Assembly (NCBI GenBank): GCA_963837345.1
Contig: CAWIMX010000001.1
Coordinates: 2,356,001-2,420,000 of the forward strand
DNA from: CAWIMX01 sp963837345
GTDB lineage: Bacteria > Acidobacteriota > Vicinamibacteria > Vicinamibacterales > CAVVIG01
Direction: 5' to 3'
Length of the DNA: 64,000 nucleotides
Shown: one piece after another, positions 9,493-18,340 of the stretch
How the letters are laid out: each line of letters begins with the position of its first letter
Numbering within the stretch: the stretch's first letter is position 1
Made by a program: the position numbers and the translations under genes
The notes under the pieces: model-generated
What the model saw: only the letters and a program-made list of their open reading frames with translations
Told to the model about the DNA's origin: nothing
Database searches by the model: none

Positions 9493-11943
9493 ATGCGTAT
9501 CGTGCACTGGCTCGCCTGGGGTGTGCTCTATTCGATCGGCTATGTGTCGGTGGGCCAGCTGCTTGGCGGGCATCCGGCGGCCCTGCTGTGGTTTCGGGGG
9601 TCGTCCCTGCTCGTGCCGCCCCTCGCGGGCGTCGTCGTCATTGCGCGCCGGCGGCGGGATTGGGGCGGATGCCAGTGGCTGTTCTGGGCGACGCTGGCGC
9701 TCGGCCTGATGATGTCGGCGATCGGTCTCGTCGGCTGGACGGTCGACGAGCTGCTGCTGCGGCGCGAAACGTCCTGGGTGGGCTGGTACTCGGTGTTCGC
9801 GCTGTTCGGGGGCGTGGCGCCGCTCTTCGGGCTCCTGGCCCAGCCCCACCGCGGCGTACGCGAGCCTGCCACGGCCAGCACCGCCGTCGACATCGCCGGC
9901 ATCGGGGTGATGGCGGGCTTTCTCTATTCCCACTTCGTCCTGGGACCCGGGCTGGTGCCGCTCAGCGCGCAGCAGCCGTCGCTGTCGCTGCTGCTGCTCT
10001 GTGAATTTCAGCAGCTCGTGGTCGTCGCCGGCATGACGGCGGCGGCATTCGTCGCGCGAGACACCCCCTGGGGCGACGCGTACCGGCGGCTGTCGCTCGG
10101 CCTGCTCGTGCAGTTCGCCATCCTCACGGTGAGCAGCATCGGCATCGTGCAGGGCCTCTATCGGTCCGGCTTCGTCTACGACCTGGTCTGGATTCTGCCC
10201 TTCGCGTTCTTCCCGTGGGCGGCGTCGGCCGCGCCCGCGTCGGCGGTCGAGGATCTCGCGGCCGAGGATCGCGACGATGAGCCGTCGCGGCCGTGGGTCG
10301 TGTTCGGCGCGCTGGCGCTGACGCCCGTGCTCGACTACGGGCTGCGCAAGGCGATGCCGCTCGGTCCGCTGGAAGCCTTCCGTGATCTGTTCACCGCCAT
10401 CACGGTGTTCTCGGTGCTGCCGCTGCTGCTGGCCCGCCTGGCGGTCGAGCGCGACGGGGCGCGCAACGCCGACACGCGGCGCCGGCTGTTCGCCGCCGCC
10501 ATCGAGCAGGCCGACGATCACATCGCCATTCTGAGCGCCGACGGCCGCATCGAGCACGCGAACGAGGCGTTCTGCCGGGCGGCGGGCCGGGCGCTGCCAG
10601 ACATCACCGGCACGTCGGCCGCGGATCTGCTGGCGCCGCAGTCGCGCTCCCAGATGGACGTCGTGCTGGAGTCGGCGCGGACGGCCGGCATCTGGCGGGG
10701 CACGCTCGTCCGCAACCTCCCCGACGGCGGCACGGCGCTGGCCGCGACGGCCATCGTGGGCCTCTCGGAACAGTCGGGCGCCGTGCGGCACCTGGTGAGC
10801 GTCGACCGCGACGTGACCAACGAAACACGCCTTCGCGAACAGCTCATTCACAGCGAGCGCCTGGCCGCGATCGGGCAGCTCGTCTCCGGCGTGGCTCACG
10901 AGCTCAACAACCCGCTCCAGTCGGTGGTCGGCTTCACCGAGCTCCTGATCGAGGCGGAGCGGCGTCCCGAGACGCGCACGGATCTCGAGCACGTCCGGCA
11001 CGAGGCCAATCGCGCGGCGAAGATCGTCCGCAACCTGCTCGCCTTCGTTCGCCGCTCGTCGACGGACCGGGAGCCGGTCGACATGAACGAGCTGGTGGCG
11101 AGCACGCTGGCGCTGCGCGAATACGACCTGCACGCTGCGGGGATCGTCGTCGAGACGGCCTACGCCGCGGCCCTCCCGACGATTCTGGTGAACCGCGAGG
11201 AAATCCAGCAGGTGCTGCTCAATCTGATCCTGAACGCCGAGCAGGCGATGCGCGGCCATCGCGGCGGCGGACGCCTGCAGGTGCGCACAGGACCGGCTGG
11301 AGAAGGCGTGGCGATCGAGGTTCAGGACGATGGCCCCGGCATCCCCGAGGCGCTGGCCGGCCAGATCTTCGAGCCGTTCTTTTCGACCAAGGACGTCGGC
11401 GAAGGGACGGGCCTGGGCCTGTCCATCGCGCTGGGAATCGCCGAGTCGCACGACGGCAGCCTGACGCTCGTGCCACGCGGCGCGGGGGCGTGTTTCCGTC
11501 TGGCGCTCCCGCCGGGAACGTGCCTGCCGGCGCCCGGACCGCCGCTTCACGCGTGGGCCGACGTCACCGGACGCCGCGCCGTCGTGGCCGACGACCAGCC
11601 GGGCATGCGCGAGCTGCTGCAGCGGCTGCTGACCCGGCGCGGGTTCGCGGTGGACTGCGCGTCGGACGGTACGGAGGCCGCCAGCCTGCTCGCCGAGCAG
11701 CGCTACGACGTCATCTTCTGCGATGTCCACATGCCCGAGCTGGACGGCTTGAGCCTGTACGAGATGATGCGCCGCCGGCAGCCGCATCTGCTCGACGCCT
11801 TCATCTTCATGAGCGGCGACGAGCTCGACGCGCAATTGCGCCGGCTGGTCGAAACGGCGCGGGCGCCGGTGCTGCCCAAGCCGTTCACTGCCGACCAGCT
11901 CGACGCGGCTCTTGGACAGGTCCTGTCACAGCGGGTGGGGTAA
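9493..11943 (+). CDS. membrane hybrid histidine kinase with receiver domain
   Basis: An 816-residue protein. About eight hydrophobic segments fill residues 1-315, forming a membrane sensor of no recognised type. A PAS domain follows at about 335-440. A HisKA domain carries the phosphoacceptor in VSGVAHELNNPLQSV (His near 468). The HATPase has the N box around ILNAEQAM and G boxes DDGPGIP and GEGTGLGL. A C-terminal receiver has DDQPGM, the phosphorylatable Asp near 743 in FCDVHMPEL, and the conserved Lys in LPKPFT. It probably passes phosphate to its own receiver or a distant partner, because no separate regulator is adjacent. Signal unknown. Confidence 0.9.
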   Translation: MRIVHWLAWGVLYSIGYVSVGQLLGGHPAALLWFRGSSLLVPPLAGVVVIARRRRDWGGCQWLFWATLALGLMMSAIGLVGWTVDELLLRRETSWVGWYSVFALFGGVAPLFGLLAQPHRGVREPATASTAVDIAGIGVMAGFLYSHFVLGPGLVPLSAQQPSLSLLLLCEFQQLVVVAGMTAAAFVARDTPWGDAYRRLSLGLLVQFAILTVSSIGIVQGLYRSGFVYDLVWILPFAFFPWAASAAPASAVEDLAAEDRDDEPSRPWVVFGALALTPVLDYGLRKAMPLGPLEAFRDLFTAITVFSVLPLLLARLAVERDGARNADTRRRLFAAAIEQADDHIAILSADGRIEHANEAFCRAAGRALPDITGTSAADLLAPQSRSQMDVVLESARTAGIWRGTLVRNLPDGGTALAATAIVGLSEQSGAVRHLVSVDRDVTNETRLREQLIHSERLAAIGQLVSGVAHELNNPLQSVVGFTELLIEAERRPETRTDLEHVRHEANRAAKIVRNLLAFVRRSSTDREPVDMNELVASTLALREYDLHAAGIVVETAYAAALPTILVNREEIQQVLLNLILNAEQAMRGHRGGGRLQVRTGPAGEGVAIEVQDDGPGIPEALAGQIFEPFFSTKDVGEGTGLGLSIALGIAESHDGSLTLVPRGAGACFRLALPPGTCLPAPGPPLHAWADVTGRRAVVADDQPGMRELLQRLLTRRGFAVDCASDGTEAASLLAEQRYDVIFCDVHMPELDGLSLYEMMRRRQPHLLDAFIFMSGDELDAQLRRLVETARAPVLPKPFTADQLDAALGQVLSQRVG

Positions 11944-11953
11944 CCGGGAGGGC

Positions 11954-11969
11954 GCCGGGTGCGCCCGGC
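11954..11969. terminator. possible hairpin terminator between convergent genes
   Basis: GCCGGG-TGCG-CCCGGC forms a 6-bp GC stem with a tetraloop in the 32-bp gap between the kinase and the convergent FAD subunit gene. No U-tract follows on either strand, so intrinsic termination is only a possibility. Confidence 0.3.
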
Positions 11970-11975
11970 ACCCGC

Positions 11976-12965
11976 TCAAAGCATTTCAGTAATCGTCCGC
12001 CTGACCAGATTCCTGGTGAGCGGCACCTTATAGGCGTTGTGCGCCAGGGGCCGCGCGCCCTCGACGGCCGCCTGCGCCGCACGGGCGGCCAGTTCGGGCG
12101 AGATGCGCTGGCCTTCGAGCACGCGCTCCGCCGCGGGCACCCGCCAGGGCACCGGCGCAACGCCCCCGAGCACGATGCGCGCCGTCCGGCACACTCCACC
12201 GTCGGTGTCGAGGGCGATCGCAACGCTCACGACGGCGTGGGTCCACGCCTCGCGATCGAGGACCTTCCGATACGTGCTCTTCAGGCCCGGTCGCGCCGGC
12301 GGCAGCCGCACCGACGCGAGCACCTCGCCTGGCGCGAGCACGTTCTCAGCCGCCGCGTTCTGGCGCGGCAGGACGAAAAATTCGCCGGCCGGCACGTCGC
12401 GGTCGCCCGAGGGACCGGCGACGTGGAACGTCGCCTCGAGCGCCACCAGCGCCGGCGCGGTATCGGACGGATGGACGATGTAGCTCGGTCCGCCGCCGAA
12501 GATGGCGTGGAAATGGTTTTCACCCGCAAAGGAGAAGCACTGGTTGCCGCCGGCCTTGTAGCAGGGGAACCCGCTCCGGTAATACCAGCACCAGGGCCGC
12601 TGGCACAGGTTGCCGGCGATCGTCCCGACGTTCCGAATCTGCGGCGTCGCGACGCTCTCGGCCGCTTCCGCCAGCACGGCATACCGGCCCCGGACGCCGG
12701 CATGGTGGCTGAGCGCGTCGAGCGTCACCAGACCGCCGATCGTGACCCCGCCCGCCGCTTCCCGCACGCCGTCCAGGCCGCCCGTCGATCGCATCCCCTT
12801 CAAGTGCACCACGACGTCCGGTTCGACGAGGCGATCCTTCATCATGCCGAGCAGGTCGCTGCCGCCCCCGGCGACCATGGCGGTGGCGCCGTTGCCCCGG
12901 GCGTCGCGCAGGCGCGCGATCGCGTCGCTCAAATCGCGCGGCGTCGAGTGCGTAAAGGCCTTCAT
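11976..12965 (-). CDS. FAD-binding subunit of molybdenum hydroxylase, PaoB-like
   Basis: A 329-residue subunit with the FAD-domain signatures of the CO dehydrogenase/xanthine dehydrogenase medium chain: VAGGGSDLL near residue 33 and TPQIRNVGTIAGNL near 113. Directly after the latter is an insertion with four cysteines (LCQRPWC and PCYKAGGNQC), followed by HAIFGGG. E. coli PaoB and 4-hydroxybenzoyl-CoA reductase beta subunits bind an extra [4Fe-4S] cluster in the same place, so an extra cluster is likely here. The start overlaps the stop of the large-subunit gene (ATGA), giving a two-gene operon. It would pass electrons from the Fe-S clusters to FAD. Confidence 0.88.
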   Translation of the reverse strand: MKAFTHSTPRDLSDAIARLRDARGNGATAMVAGGGSDLLGMMKDRLVEPDVVVHLKGMRSTGGLDGVREAAGGVTIGGLVTLDALSHHAGVRGRYAVLAEAAESVATPQIRNVGTIAGNLCQRPWCWYYRSGFPCYKAGGNQCFSFAGENHFHAIFGGGPSYIVHPSDTAPALVALEATFHVAGPSGDRDVPAGEFFVLPRQNAAAENVLAPGEVLASVRLPPARPGLKSTYRKVLDREAWTHAVVSVAIALDTDGGVCRTARIVLGGVAPVPWRVPAAERVLEGQRISPELAARAAQAAVEGARPLAHNAYKVPLTRNLVRRTITEML

Positions 12966-15709
12966 GCCAGCGCTCCCAGGATCTTGTCGCGCGTGATCGG
13001 AAGATCTTTCATCCGCTTGCCGACCGCGTTGTGCACGGCATTGGCGACGGCGGCGACCGCCGGCACCTTGCCGGACTCGCCGATGCTCTTGGCCCCCCAG
13101 GGCCCGTGCCCATCGTCGGTTTCGATGAACACCACGTCGACGTCGGGGGCATCGAGGTGGGTCGAGATGCGGGCGCCGTAGAAGCCCGCGGTGAGCGGTT
13201 TGCCCGATCGGGCGTCGTAGCGCAGATCCTCGTGCAGCGCCATGCCGATGCCCATGATGACGCCGCCCTTGATCTGGCTGGCGGCCGTGAGCGGATTGAT
13301 GATCCGGCCTGCGTCGTGCACGGCCAGGTACCGCACGACCCGGACCCGGCCCAGCTCGAGGTCGGCCTCCACTTCGCAGAAATGCGCGCCGAACGCGTTC
13401 CGGATGACGCCCTCGAGGCGCGGGTTCGGCGTCGCCGAGGCGACGAGCACGCCGTCGCCGGTGGGGCGGCCCTTCTCCGCGACCTGACGCTTCAGATCGT
13501 CGGCCGCCGCGATGATGGCGTCGCCGGTCTGGATCGTGGTGCGGCTGCCCGATTCGCCCACCGAGTACGGGCACGTGTCGGTATCGCCCCACACCAGGTC
13601 GATCTGCGACAGCGGCACGCCGAGGGCTTCGGCCGCGATCATCGCCATCGTCGTCTTGGCGCCCGCGCCGACGTCGGTGACGCCGACGTGCACCGAGTGG
13701 CGGCCGCCGCTGTCGAGGCGGATCACCGCGCTGCTGCGGCCGAGGCCCGAGCGGAACGCCATGAAGGAGACGCCCAGCCCATGGCGGACGGGGCCGTCGC
13801 CCGCGCCCGGCGCGTGCCAGCGGGTCTTCCACTCGAAGCGCTCGGCGCCGCGGCGCATGCAGTCTTCCAGCGTGTAGTTGGAGTACGGCACGTCGCCGCG
13901 GCCCTTCCGCGTCATGTTCCTGAGAATGAACTCGACCGGGTCCATCCCGATCTTGGTCGCCACGTCGTCCATCATCGACTCGATGCCGAAGTACCCCTGC
14001 GGAAACTCCGGCCCGCGGAAGTTGCCCGACACCGTGCGGTTGGTGTAGGCCGGGGTGATGACGCTCGCCGTGTTGGCGCACTCGTACAGGTCCATCCCGC
14101 CAATCGCGCCCGAGTTCTTGCGATAGGGCCCCATGCCGCTCACGCCGCGGAGCTGGATGGCGGTGAGCGTGCCGTCCTGCTTTACGCCCACTTTGTAGTA
14201 CTGCGCCGTCGGCCAGCGGCCGTGGACCCCGACGAAGTCCTCGTAGCGCGAGAGCTCGAGTTTCACGGGCGACCCGGCTTCCCGGGCCAGCACCGCGGCG
14301 ATGAGGTCCGCGTCCTGGTTCTGGTTCTTGTTGCCGAAGCCGCCCCCCATGTAGTGGCAGATGATGCGAACGTTCTCCGGCGCCAGCCCGAGGTCGCGCG
14401 CCGTGTCGGTGCGGCAGTTCGCGATGCCCTGCGTCGGGCTGTAGAGGGTGAGCTTGTCGCCGCTCCAGCTCGCGACGGCGCATCGCGGCTCCATCTGGGC
14501 GTTGTGCACGAACGCCGTCGAGTAGCGATCCTCGAACACGTGATCCGCCTGGGCAAAGCCCGCCTCGACGTCGCCGTCGCTCGACCGCATCGGCTGGGGC
14601 TCGTTGCGCGCGTCGAGCGCCACGTTGCCCTCGGGCCAGACCGGCGGCGCGCCCGGCTCGAGCGCGGCCTCCTGGTCGAGCACGAACGGCAGCGTCTCGT
14701 ACTCCACCTGGATCAGCCGGAGCGCATCTTCGGCCGTGTAGCGATCGACGGCGGCGACGGCGGCCACCGGCTCGCCCACGAAGCGCACCTCCTCGCTGAA
14801 CACGCGACGACGATGCTTGGTGATGTCCTTGATCTGATCGCTGTACTGGCGGCCGCCGGCGACCGAGCCGGAGCCCCACACGACGTCGCAGTTCTCGTGC
14901 GTGATGATCGCCCGCACGCCGGGGAGCGCCCGGGCGCGAGCCGCGTCGATGCGGCGGATGCGCGCGTGCGGATGCGGGCTGCGCAGCACCTGCGCGTAGA
15001 GCATCCCGGGCAGCTTCACGTCGCCGGTGTAGGCGGCGGCGCCCGTTGCGCGCTCGATCGCGTCGATGCGAGCCGACGGGTGCCCGACGGTCGCCATCGG
15101 GTCGAGCCCGGCGGCCGACGTGTGCGAGGCGGCCTCCGAGCCGCCCGCCGCCACGACGGCTTCGATGTAGCGGTTGTAGTTGGAGCACCGGCACAGGTTG
15201 CCGGTCATCGCGGCCCGCGCGTCGGCGGCCGTGGGTTTCGGGTTGGCGGCGAGCAGCGCCGTCGCGGCCATCAGCTGGCCCGACGTGCAGAACCCGCACT
15301 GCGGGCCGTCGTGCTCGACAAAGGCGTGCTGCACGGTGCTCAGGCGGCCGTTTGGCGCGAGCCCTTCGATCGTCTGCACGGAACGGCCGTCGGCCCACAG
15401 CGCGAGCTGGCTGCACGCGTACACCGGCTTGCCGTCGAGCAGCACGGTGCACGCGCCGCACTCACCGCGGTTGCACCCGATCTTGGTACCGGTGAGCCCG
15501 AGCTCGTCGCGCAGCACGTCGACGAGCGTCCACCGGTCGTCGACCTCGAGGCGATGCACGGTGCCATTGACCGTGACCGCGACCGAGGCGCGGCGGGCGG
15601 CCGGCGCGGACTGGGCCGGAGTGGCGCCGGCCGCCCCCGGAAGCGCGGAGGCCACCGCGACGGCGGTGCCGGTCTGCTCGATGAACTTCCGGCGGGATAT
15701 CTTCCCCAT
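12962..15709 (-). CDS. exported molybdenum hydroxylase, fused [2Fe-2S] and molybdopterin subunits
   Basis: About 915 residues combining what are usually two subunits. A twin-arginine signal (SRRKFIEQTGTAVAVASALP) is at the N-terminus. The two [2Fe-2S] motifs are C-x4-C-x2-C in GCNRGECGAC and C-x2-C/C-x-C in QCGFC and NLCRC (residues about 40-195). The molybdopterin domain runs from about 210 to the end, with GGGFGNKN and the catalytic-glutamate region GAKSIGESG near the C-terminus. The enzyme should hydroxylate or oxidise an aldehyde or N-heterocycle in the periplasm; the substrate cannot be told. An alternative GTG start lies two codons upstream, but GGGGG is better spaced for the ATG. Confidence 0.9.
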   Translation of the reverse strand: MGKISRRKFIEQTGTAVAVASALPGAAGATPAQSAPAARRASVAVTVNGTVHRLEVDDRWTLVDVLRDELGLTGTKIGCNRGECGACTVLLDGKPVYACSQLALWADGRSVQTIEGLAPNGRLSTVQHAFVEHDGPQCGFCTSGQLMAATALLAANPKPTAADARAAMTGNLCRCSNYNRYIEAVVAAGGSEAASHTSAAGLDPMATVGHPSARIDAIERATGAAAYTGDVKLPGMLYAQVLRSPHPHARIRRIDAARARALPGVRAIITHENCDVVWGSGSVAGGRQYSDQIKDITKHRRRVFSEEVRFVGEPVAAVAAVDRYTAEDALRLIQVEYETLPFVLDQEAALEPGAPPVWPEGNVALDARNEPQPMRSSDGDVEAGFAQADHVFEDRYSTAFVHNAQMEPRCAVASWSGDKLTLYSPTQGIANCRTDTARDLGLAPENVRIICHYMGGGFGNKNQNQDADLIAAVLAREAGSPVKLELSRYEDFVGVHGRWPTAQYYKVGVKQDGTLTAIQLRGVSGMGPYRKNSGAIGGMDLYECANTASVITPAYTNRTVSGNFRGPEFPQGYFGIESMMDDVATKIGMDPVEFILRNMTRKGRGDVPYSNYTLEDCMRRGAERFEWKTRWHAPGAGDGPVRHGLGVSFMAFRSGLGRSSAVIRLDSGGRHSVHVGVTDVGAGAKTTMAMIAAEALGVPLSQIDLVWGDTDTCPYSVGESGSRTTIQTGDAIIAAADDLKRQVAEKGRPTGDGVLVASATPNPRLEGVIRNAFGAHFCEVEADLELGRVRVVRYLAVHDAGRIINPLTAASQIKGGVIMGIGMALHEDLRYDARSGKPLTAGFYGARISTHLDAPDVDVVFIETDDGHGPWGAKSIGESGKVPAVAAVANAVHNAVGKRMKDLPITRDKILGALA

Positions 15710-16060
15710 CGTCACCCCCGGGCTGGACGCGATGAACGGCGACGCCGAGCGAGTCTACGCCCGCCCCCCCGTGGAGGCAACGGGTTCCCGGCGATCCTCG
15801 GGATGGCCGGTCGGAAGAGGCCTGTAACTCACCATATTGACAGCACTTGTGCCTCGCCGTGTTCGCGGGCGTCGCCCGTGGCGATCAGGGCTGACCGCGC
15901 TCCCGGCGAAGACAACTGATGGCGACCAGCGTCGCCCGAGATGGCTATAATTCCGGTCATCGTTCGGAGGAGGCGCGGCCGGGGAGCGACCGATTTTCAC
16001 AAATCGGTGCCTGCGCCTCTTCGCCGGAGATCGCTTATGATTCCCCCGCCTGGAGGATCG
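15710..16060. other. divergent intergenic region (351 bp), no gene seen
   Basis: This gap separates the leftward molybdenum hydroxylase operon from the rightward PQQ dehydrogenase. It holds a consensus TATAAT (15946-15951) and a TTGACA near 15837 that is too far away to pair with it. No convincing coding frame, repeat or structured RNA was seen. Confidence 0.6.
15946..15951 (+). promoter_or_regulatory. candidate -10 box for PQQ dehydrogenase 1
   Basis: A perfect TATAAT lies 110 bp before the ATG. No good -35 hexamer sits 17 bp upstream, so only the -10 is supported. Confidence 0.4.
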
Positions 16061-18178
16061 ATGACACGAAACATGATTCGGCTGGTGGCGGCCTGTGGAT
16101 TGCTGGCCACCGCGGTGTGGGTCGCGCCGCAGCTGGCCGGGCAGTCGCGCCCGATGCCGAGCACGGCCAACGGCGAGTGGCCGATGTACACGGCCGACCT
16201 GAGGGGCAGCAAGTATTCGCCGCTCGATCAGATCAACGCCGGCAACTTCAACAACCTGGAAGTGGCGTGGACCTTCAAGACCGACAATCTCGGCCCGCGG
16301 CCCGAGAACAAGCTCGAAGGCACGCCGATCATGGTGAACGGCACGCTCTACGCGACCGGCGGCACGAGCCGGTCGGTGGTGGCGCTGGATCCGGAGAACG
16401 GCCAGCTGAAGTGGGTCTATCACCTGGACGAGGGCGAGCGGGCCAGCCGGTGGGCGCCGCGCCAGCTGTCGGGCCGCGGCCTCTCGTACTGGACCGACGG
16501 CCGGGGCGACGAGCGCATCCTGTATGTGACGATCGGGTACCGGCTGGTGGAACTGAACGCGAAGACCGGCCGGCCGGTGGAGGGGTTCGGCGATCACGGC
16601 ATCGTCGACATGAAGGTCGGCGCGGTGATCGGGAACAACAAGCAGGTCGATCTCGAGAAAGGGGAGATCGGGCTGCACTCGACGCCGACGGTGGTCGGGG
16701 ACGTGGTGATCGTGGGCTCGTCGATGTTCGAGGGCCTGGGGTATCGCTACAGCACGAACGTGAAGGGCCTGGTCCGGGCGTGGGACGTGAAGACGGGCAA
16801 GGAACTGTGGCGGTTCAACACGATTCCGCGGCCGGGGGAGTTCGGCAACGAGACGTGGGAAGAGGGCTCGTGGGAGTACACGGGCAACGTGGGCGTGTGG
16901 ACGCAGATCAGCGTGGACCCGGAAGCGGGGCTGGTGTATCTGCCGGTCGAGACGCCGACGATCGACGAGTACGGCGGGAACCGGCCGGGGAACAACCTGT
17001 TCGCCGAGAGCATCGTGGCGGTCGATCTGAAGACGGGGCAGCGGAAGTGGTACTTCCAGATGGTGCACCACGGGCTGTGGGACCACGACAACTCGTCGGC
17101 GTCGCTGCTGATCGACGCGCGGATCAACGGGCAGCCGCGCAAGCTGCTGGCGCAGCCGACCAAGCAGGGCTGGCTGTATGTGTTCGATCGCATCACGGGC
17201 GAGCCGATCTGGCCGATCCCGGAGACGCCGGTGCCGCAGTCGGACATCCCGAACGAGAAGACGTCGCCGACGCAGCCGATTCCGAGCAATCCGCCCCCGT
17301 ATTCGCGGACGTTCATCAGCCGCGACGATCTGATCGACTTCACGCCGGCGCTGCGGCAGCAGGCGCTCGAGAACCTGAGCCACTTCCGCTGGGAGCAGTC
17401 GCCGTTCGTGCCGCCGACGGGCCCCAACTCGAAGTTCGAGGGCGCGATCAACATTGGTAACACGGCGGGCGGCGTGAACTGGCCGGGTTCGGGCTTCGAC
17501 CCCGAGACCGCCATCTTCTACACGGAAGCCGCCAACACGAACGTGAGCGTCGGCAGCTTCGACGAAGAAGAGTTCGAGCAGATCCGCGTGGAGAACCAGA
17601 CCACGCGCAAGCCGCGGTGGGAGGCCGAGCCGAACTACGGCCTGGCGCGCGGCCGGGCGACTGCGCCTGGCGGCGCGGGTCGCGGTGGCGCGGCCGGCCG
17701 TGGCCGCGGCGCGGCGCCAGCGGCGCCGACGGGCCGGGCGCTGCTCGGGCAGGGCCTCCAGGGGCTGCCGATCGTCAAGCCGCCCTACGGCATGATCGTC
17801 GCCATCGATCTCAACAACGGCGGCAAGCTGCTGTTCCAGGTGCCGCACGGCGACACGCCCGACAACGTGCGCAACAACCCGCTGCTCCAGGGGATGAACA
17901 TCCCGAAGACCGGGCAGCCGGGCAGCGTCGGCGTCATGGTCACCAAGACGCTCGTCGTGTCCGGTGATCCGCAGGTCACCGCGCCGCCGGGACGGCCGCG
18001 GGGCGCGATGCTGCGGGCCTACAACAAGCAGACCGGCGAGCAGGTCGGCGAAGTCCTGATGCCGGCGCAGATCAGCGGGTCGCCGATGACCTACCGCGTG
18101 AATGGCAAGCAGTACATCGTCGTGGCCACGAGCGGCGGCAACGACACGGGCCAGTACACGGCCTACGCCTTGCCCTAG
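16061..18178 (+). CDS. PQQ-dependent dehydrogenase, intact copy
   Basis: A 705-residue secreted quinoprotein. GGAGG sits 4 nt before the ATG, and a signal peptide (LVAACGLLATAVWVA) follows. The mature protein shows repeated propeller-blade motifs (VVALDPENGQLKWVY, VRAWDVKTGKELWRF, IVAVDLKTGQRKWYF, LYVFDRITGEPIW) typical of an eight-bladed PQQ propeller. WDHDNSSASLL is the conserved active-site region of this family. A Gly/Arg/Ala-rich insert (GRGGAAGRGRGAAP) lies near residue 550. There is no C-x-x-C-H, so no fused heme. It presumably oxidises an alcohol or sugar in the periplasm and passes electrons to a separate carrier. It is followed by a strong terminator and then a near-identical copy. 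Confidence 0.9.
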   Translation: MTRNMIRLVAACGLLATAVWVAPQLAGQSRPMPSTANGEWPMYTADLRGSKYSPLDQINAGNFNNLEVAWTFKTDNLGPRPENKLEGTPIMVNGTLYATGGTSRSVVALDPENGQLKWVYHLDEGERASRWAPRQLSGRGLSYWTDGRGDERILYVTIGYRLVELNAKTGRPVEGFGDHGIVDMKVGAVIGNNKQVDLEKGEIGLHSTPTVVGDVVIVGSSMFEGLGYRYSTNVKGLVRAWDVKTGKELWRFNTIPRPGEFGNETWEEGSWEYTGNVGVWTQISVDPEAGLVYLPVETPTIDEYGGNRPGNNLFAESIVAVDLKTGQRKWYFQMVHHGLWDHDNSSASLLIDARINGQPRKLLAQPTKQGWLYVFDRITGEPIWPIPETPVPQSDIPNEKTSPTQPIPSNPPPYSRTFISRDDLIDFTPALRQQALENLSHFRWEQSPFVPPTGPNSKFEGAINIGNTAGGVNWPGSGFDPETAIFYTEAANTNVSVGSFDEEEFEQIRVENQTTRKPRWEAEPNYGLARGRATAPGGAGRGGAAGRGRGAAPAAPTGRALLGQGLQGLPIVKPPYGMIVAIDLNNGGKLLFQVPHGDTPDNVRNNPLLQGMNIPKTGQPGSVGVMVTKTLVVSGDPQVTAPPGRPRGAMLRAYNKQTGEQVGEVLMPAQISGSPMTYRVNGKQYIVVATSGGNDTGQYTAYALP

Positions 18179-18212
18179 CCACTGGTCGGTCGTCTGGAGC
18201 GTCCTCCCAAAA

Positions 18213-18246
18213 GGGGCGGGTCCGTCAGGGCCCGCCCCCTTTTTTT
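18213..18246 (+). terminator. intrinsic terminator after PQQ dehydrogenase 1
   Basis: An 11-bp GC-rich stem (GGGGCGGGTCC against GGGCCCGCCCC, one G-T wobble) with a GTCA loop is followed by a run of T residues. It begins about 35 bp after the stop codon. Confidence 0.9.
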
Positions 18247-18277
18247 GCGCGCCGGTCGCGGCCGGGCAGGAGCCGCT

Positions 18278-18283
18278 TACAAT
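18278..18283 (+). promoter_or_regulatory. candidate -10 box for PQQ dehydrogenase 2
   Basis: TACAAT lies 58 bp before the ATG of the second copy, downstream of the first copy's terminator, so the copies are probably transcribed separately. Confidence 0.3.
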
Positions 18284-18340
18284 GTGCGACGGTGCGCCGT
18301 TGCCCCGTCGTGGCTTATCATGCTTGCGCTTGGAGGACTG

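Noticed and set aside
13031..15919. A 962-residue rightward frame opposite the molybdenum hydroxylase
   Set aside because: Its Arg/His/Ala-rich composition is typical of antisense frames in high-GC genes, and the opposite strand carries unmistakable enzyme motifs.
15755..17848. A 697-residue leftward frame opposite PQQ dehydrogenase 1 (and its twin opposite copy 2)
   Set aside because: Antisense shadow; it recurs in copy 2 only because the DNA is duplicated.
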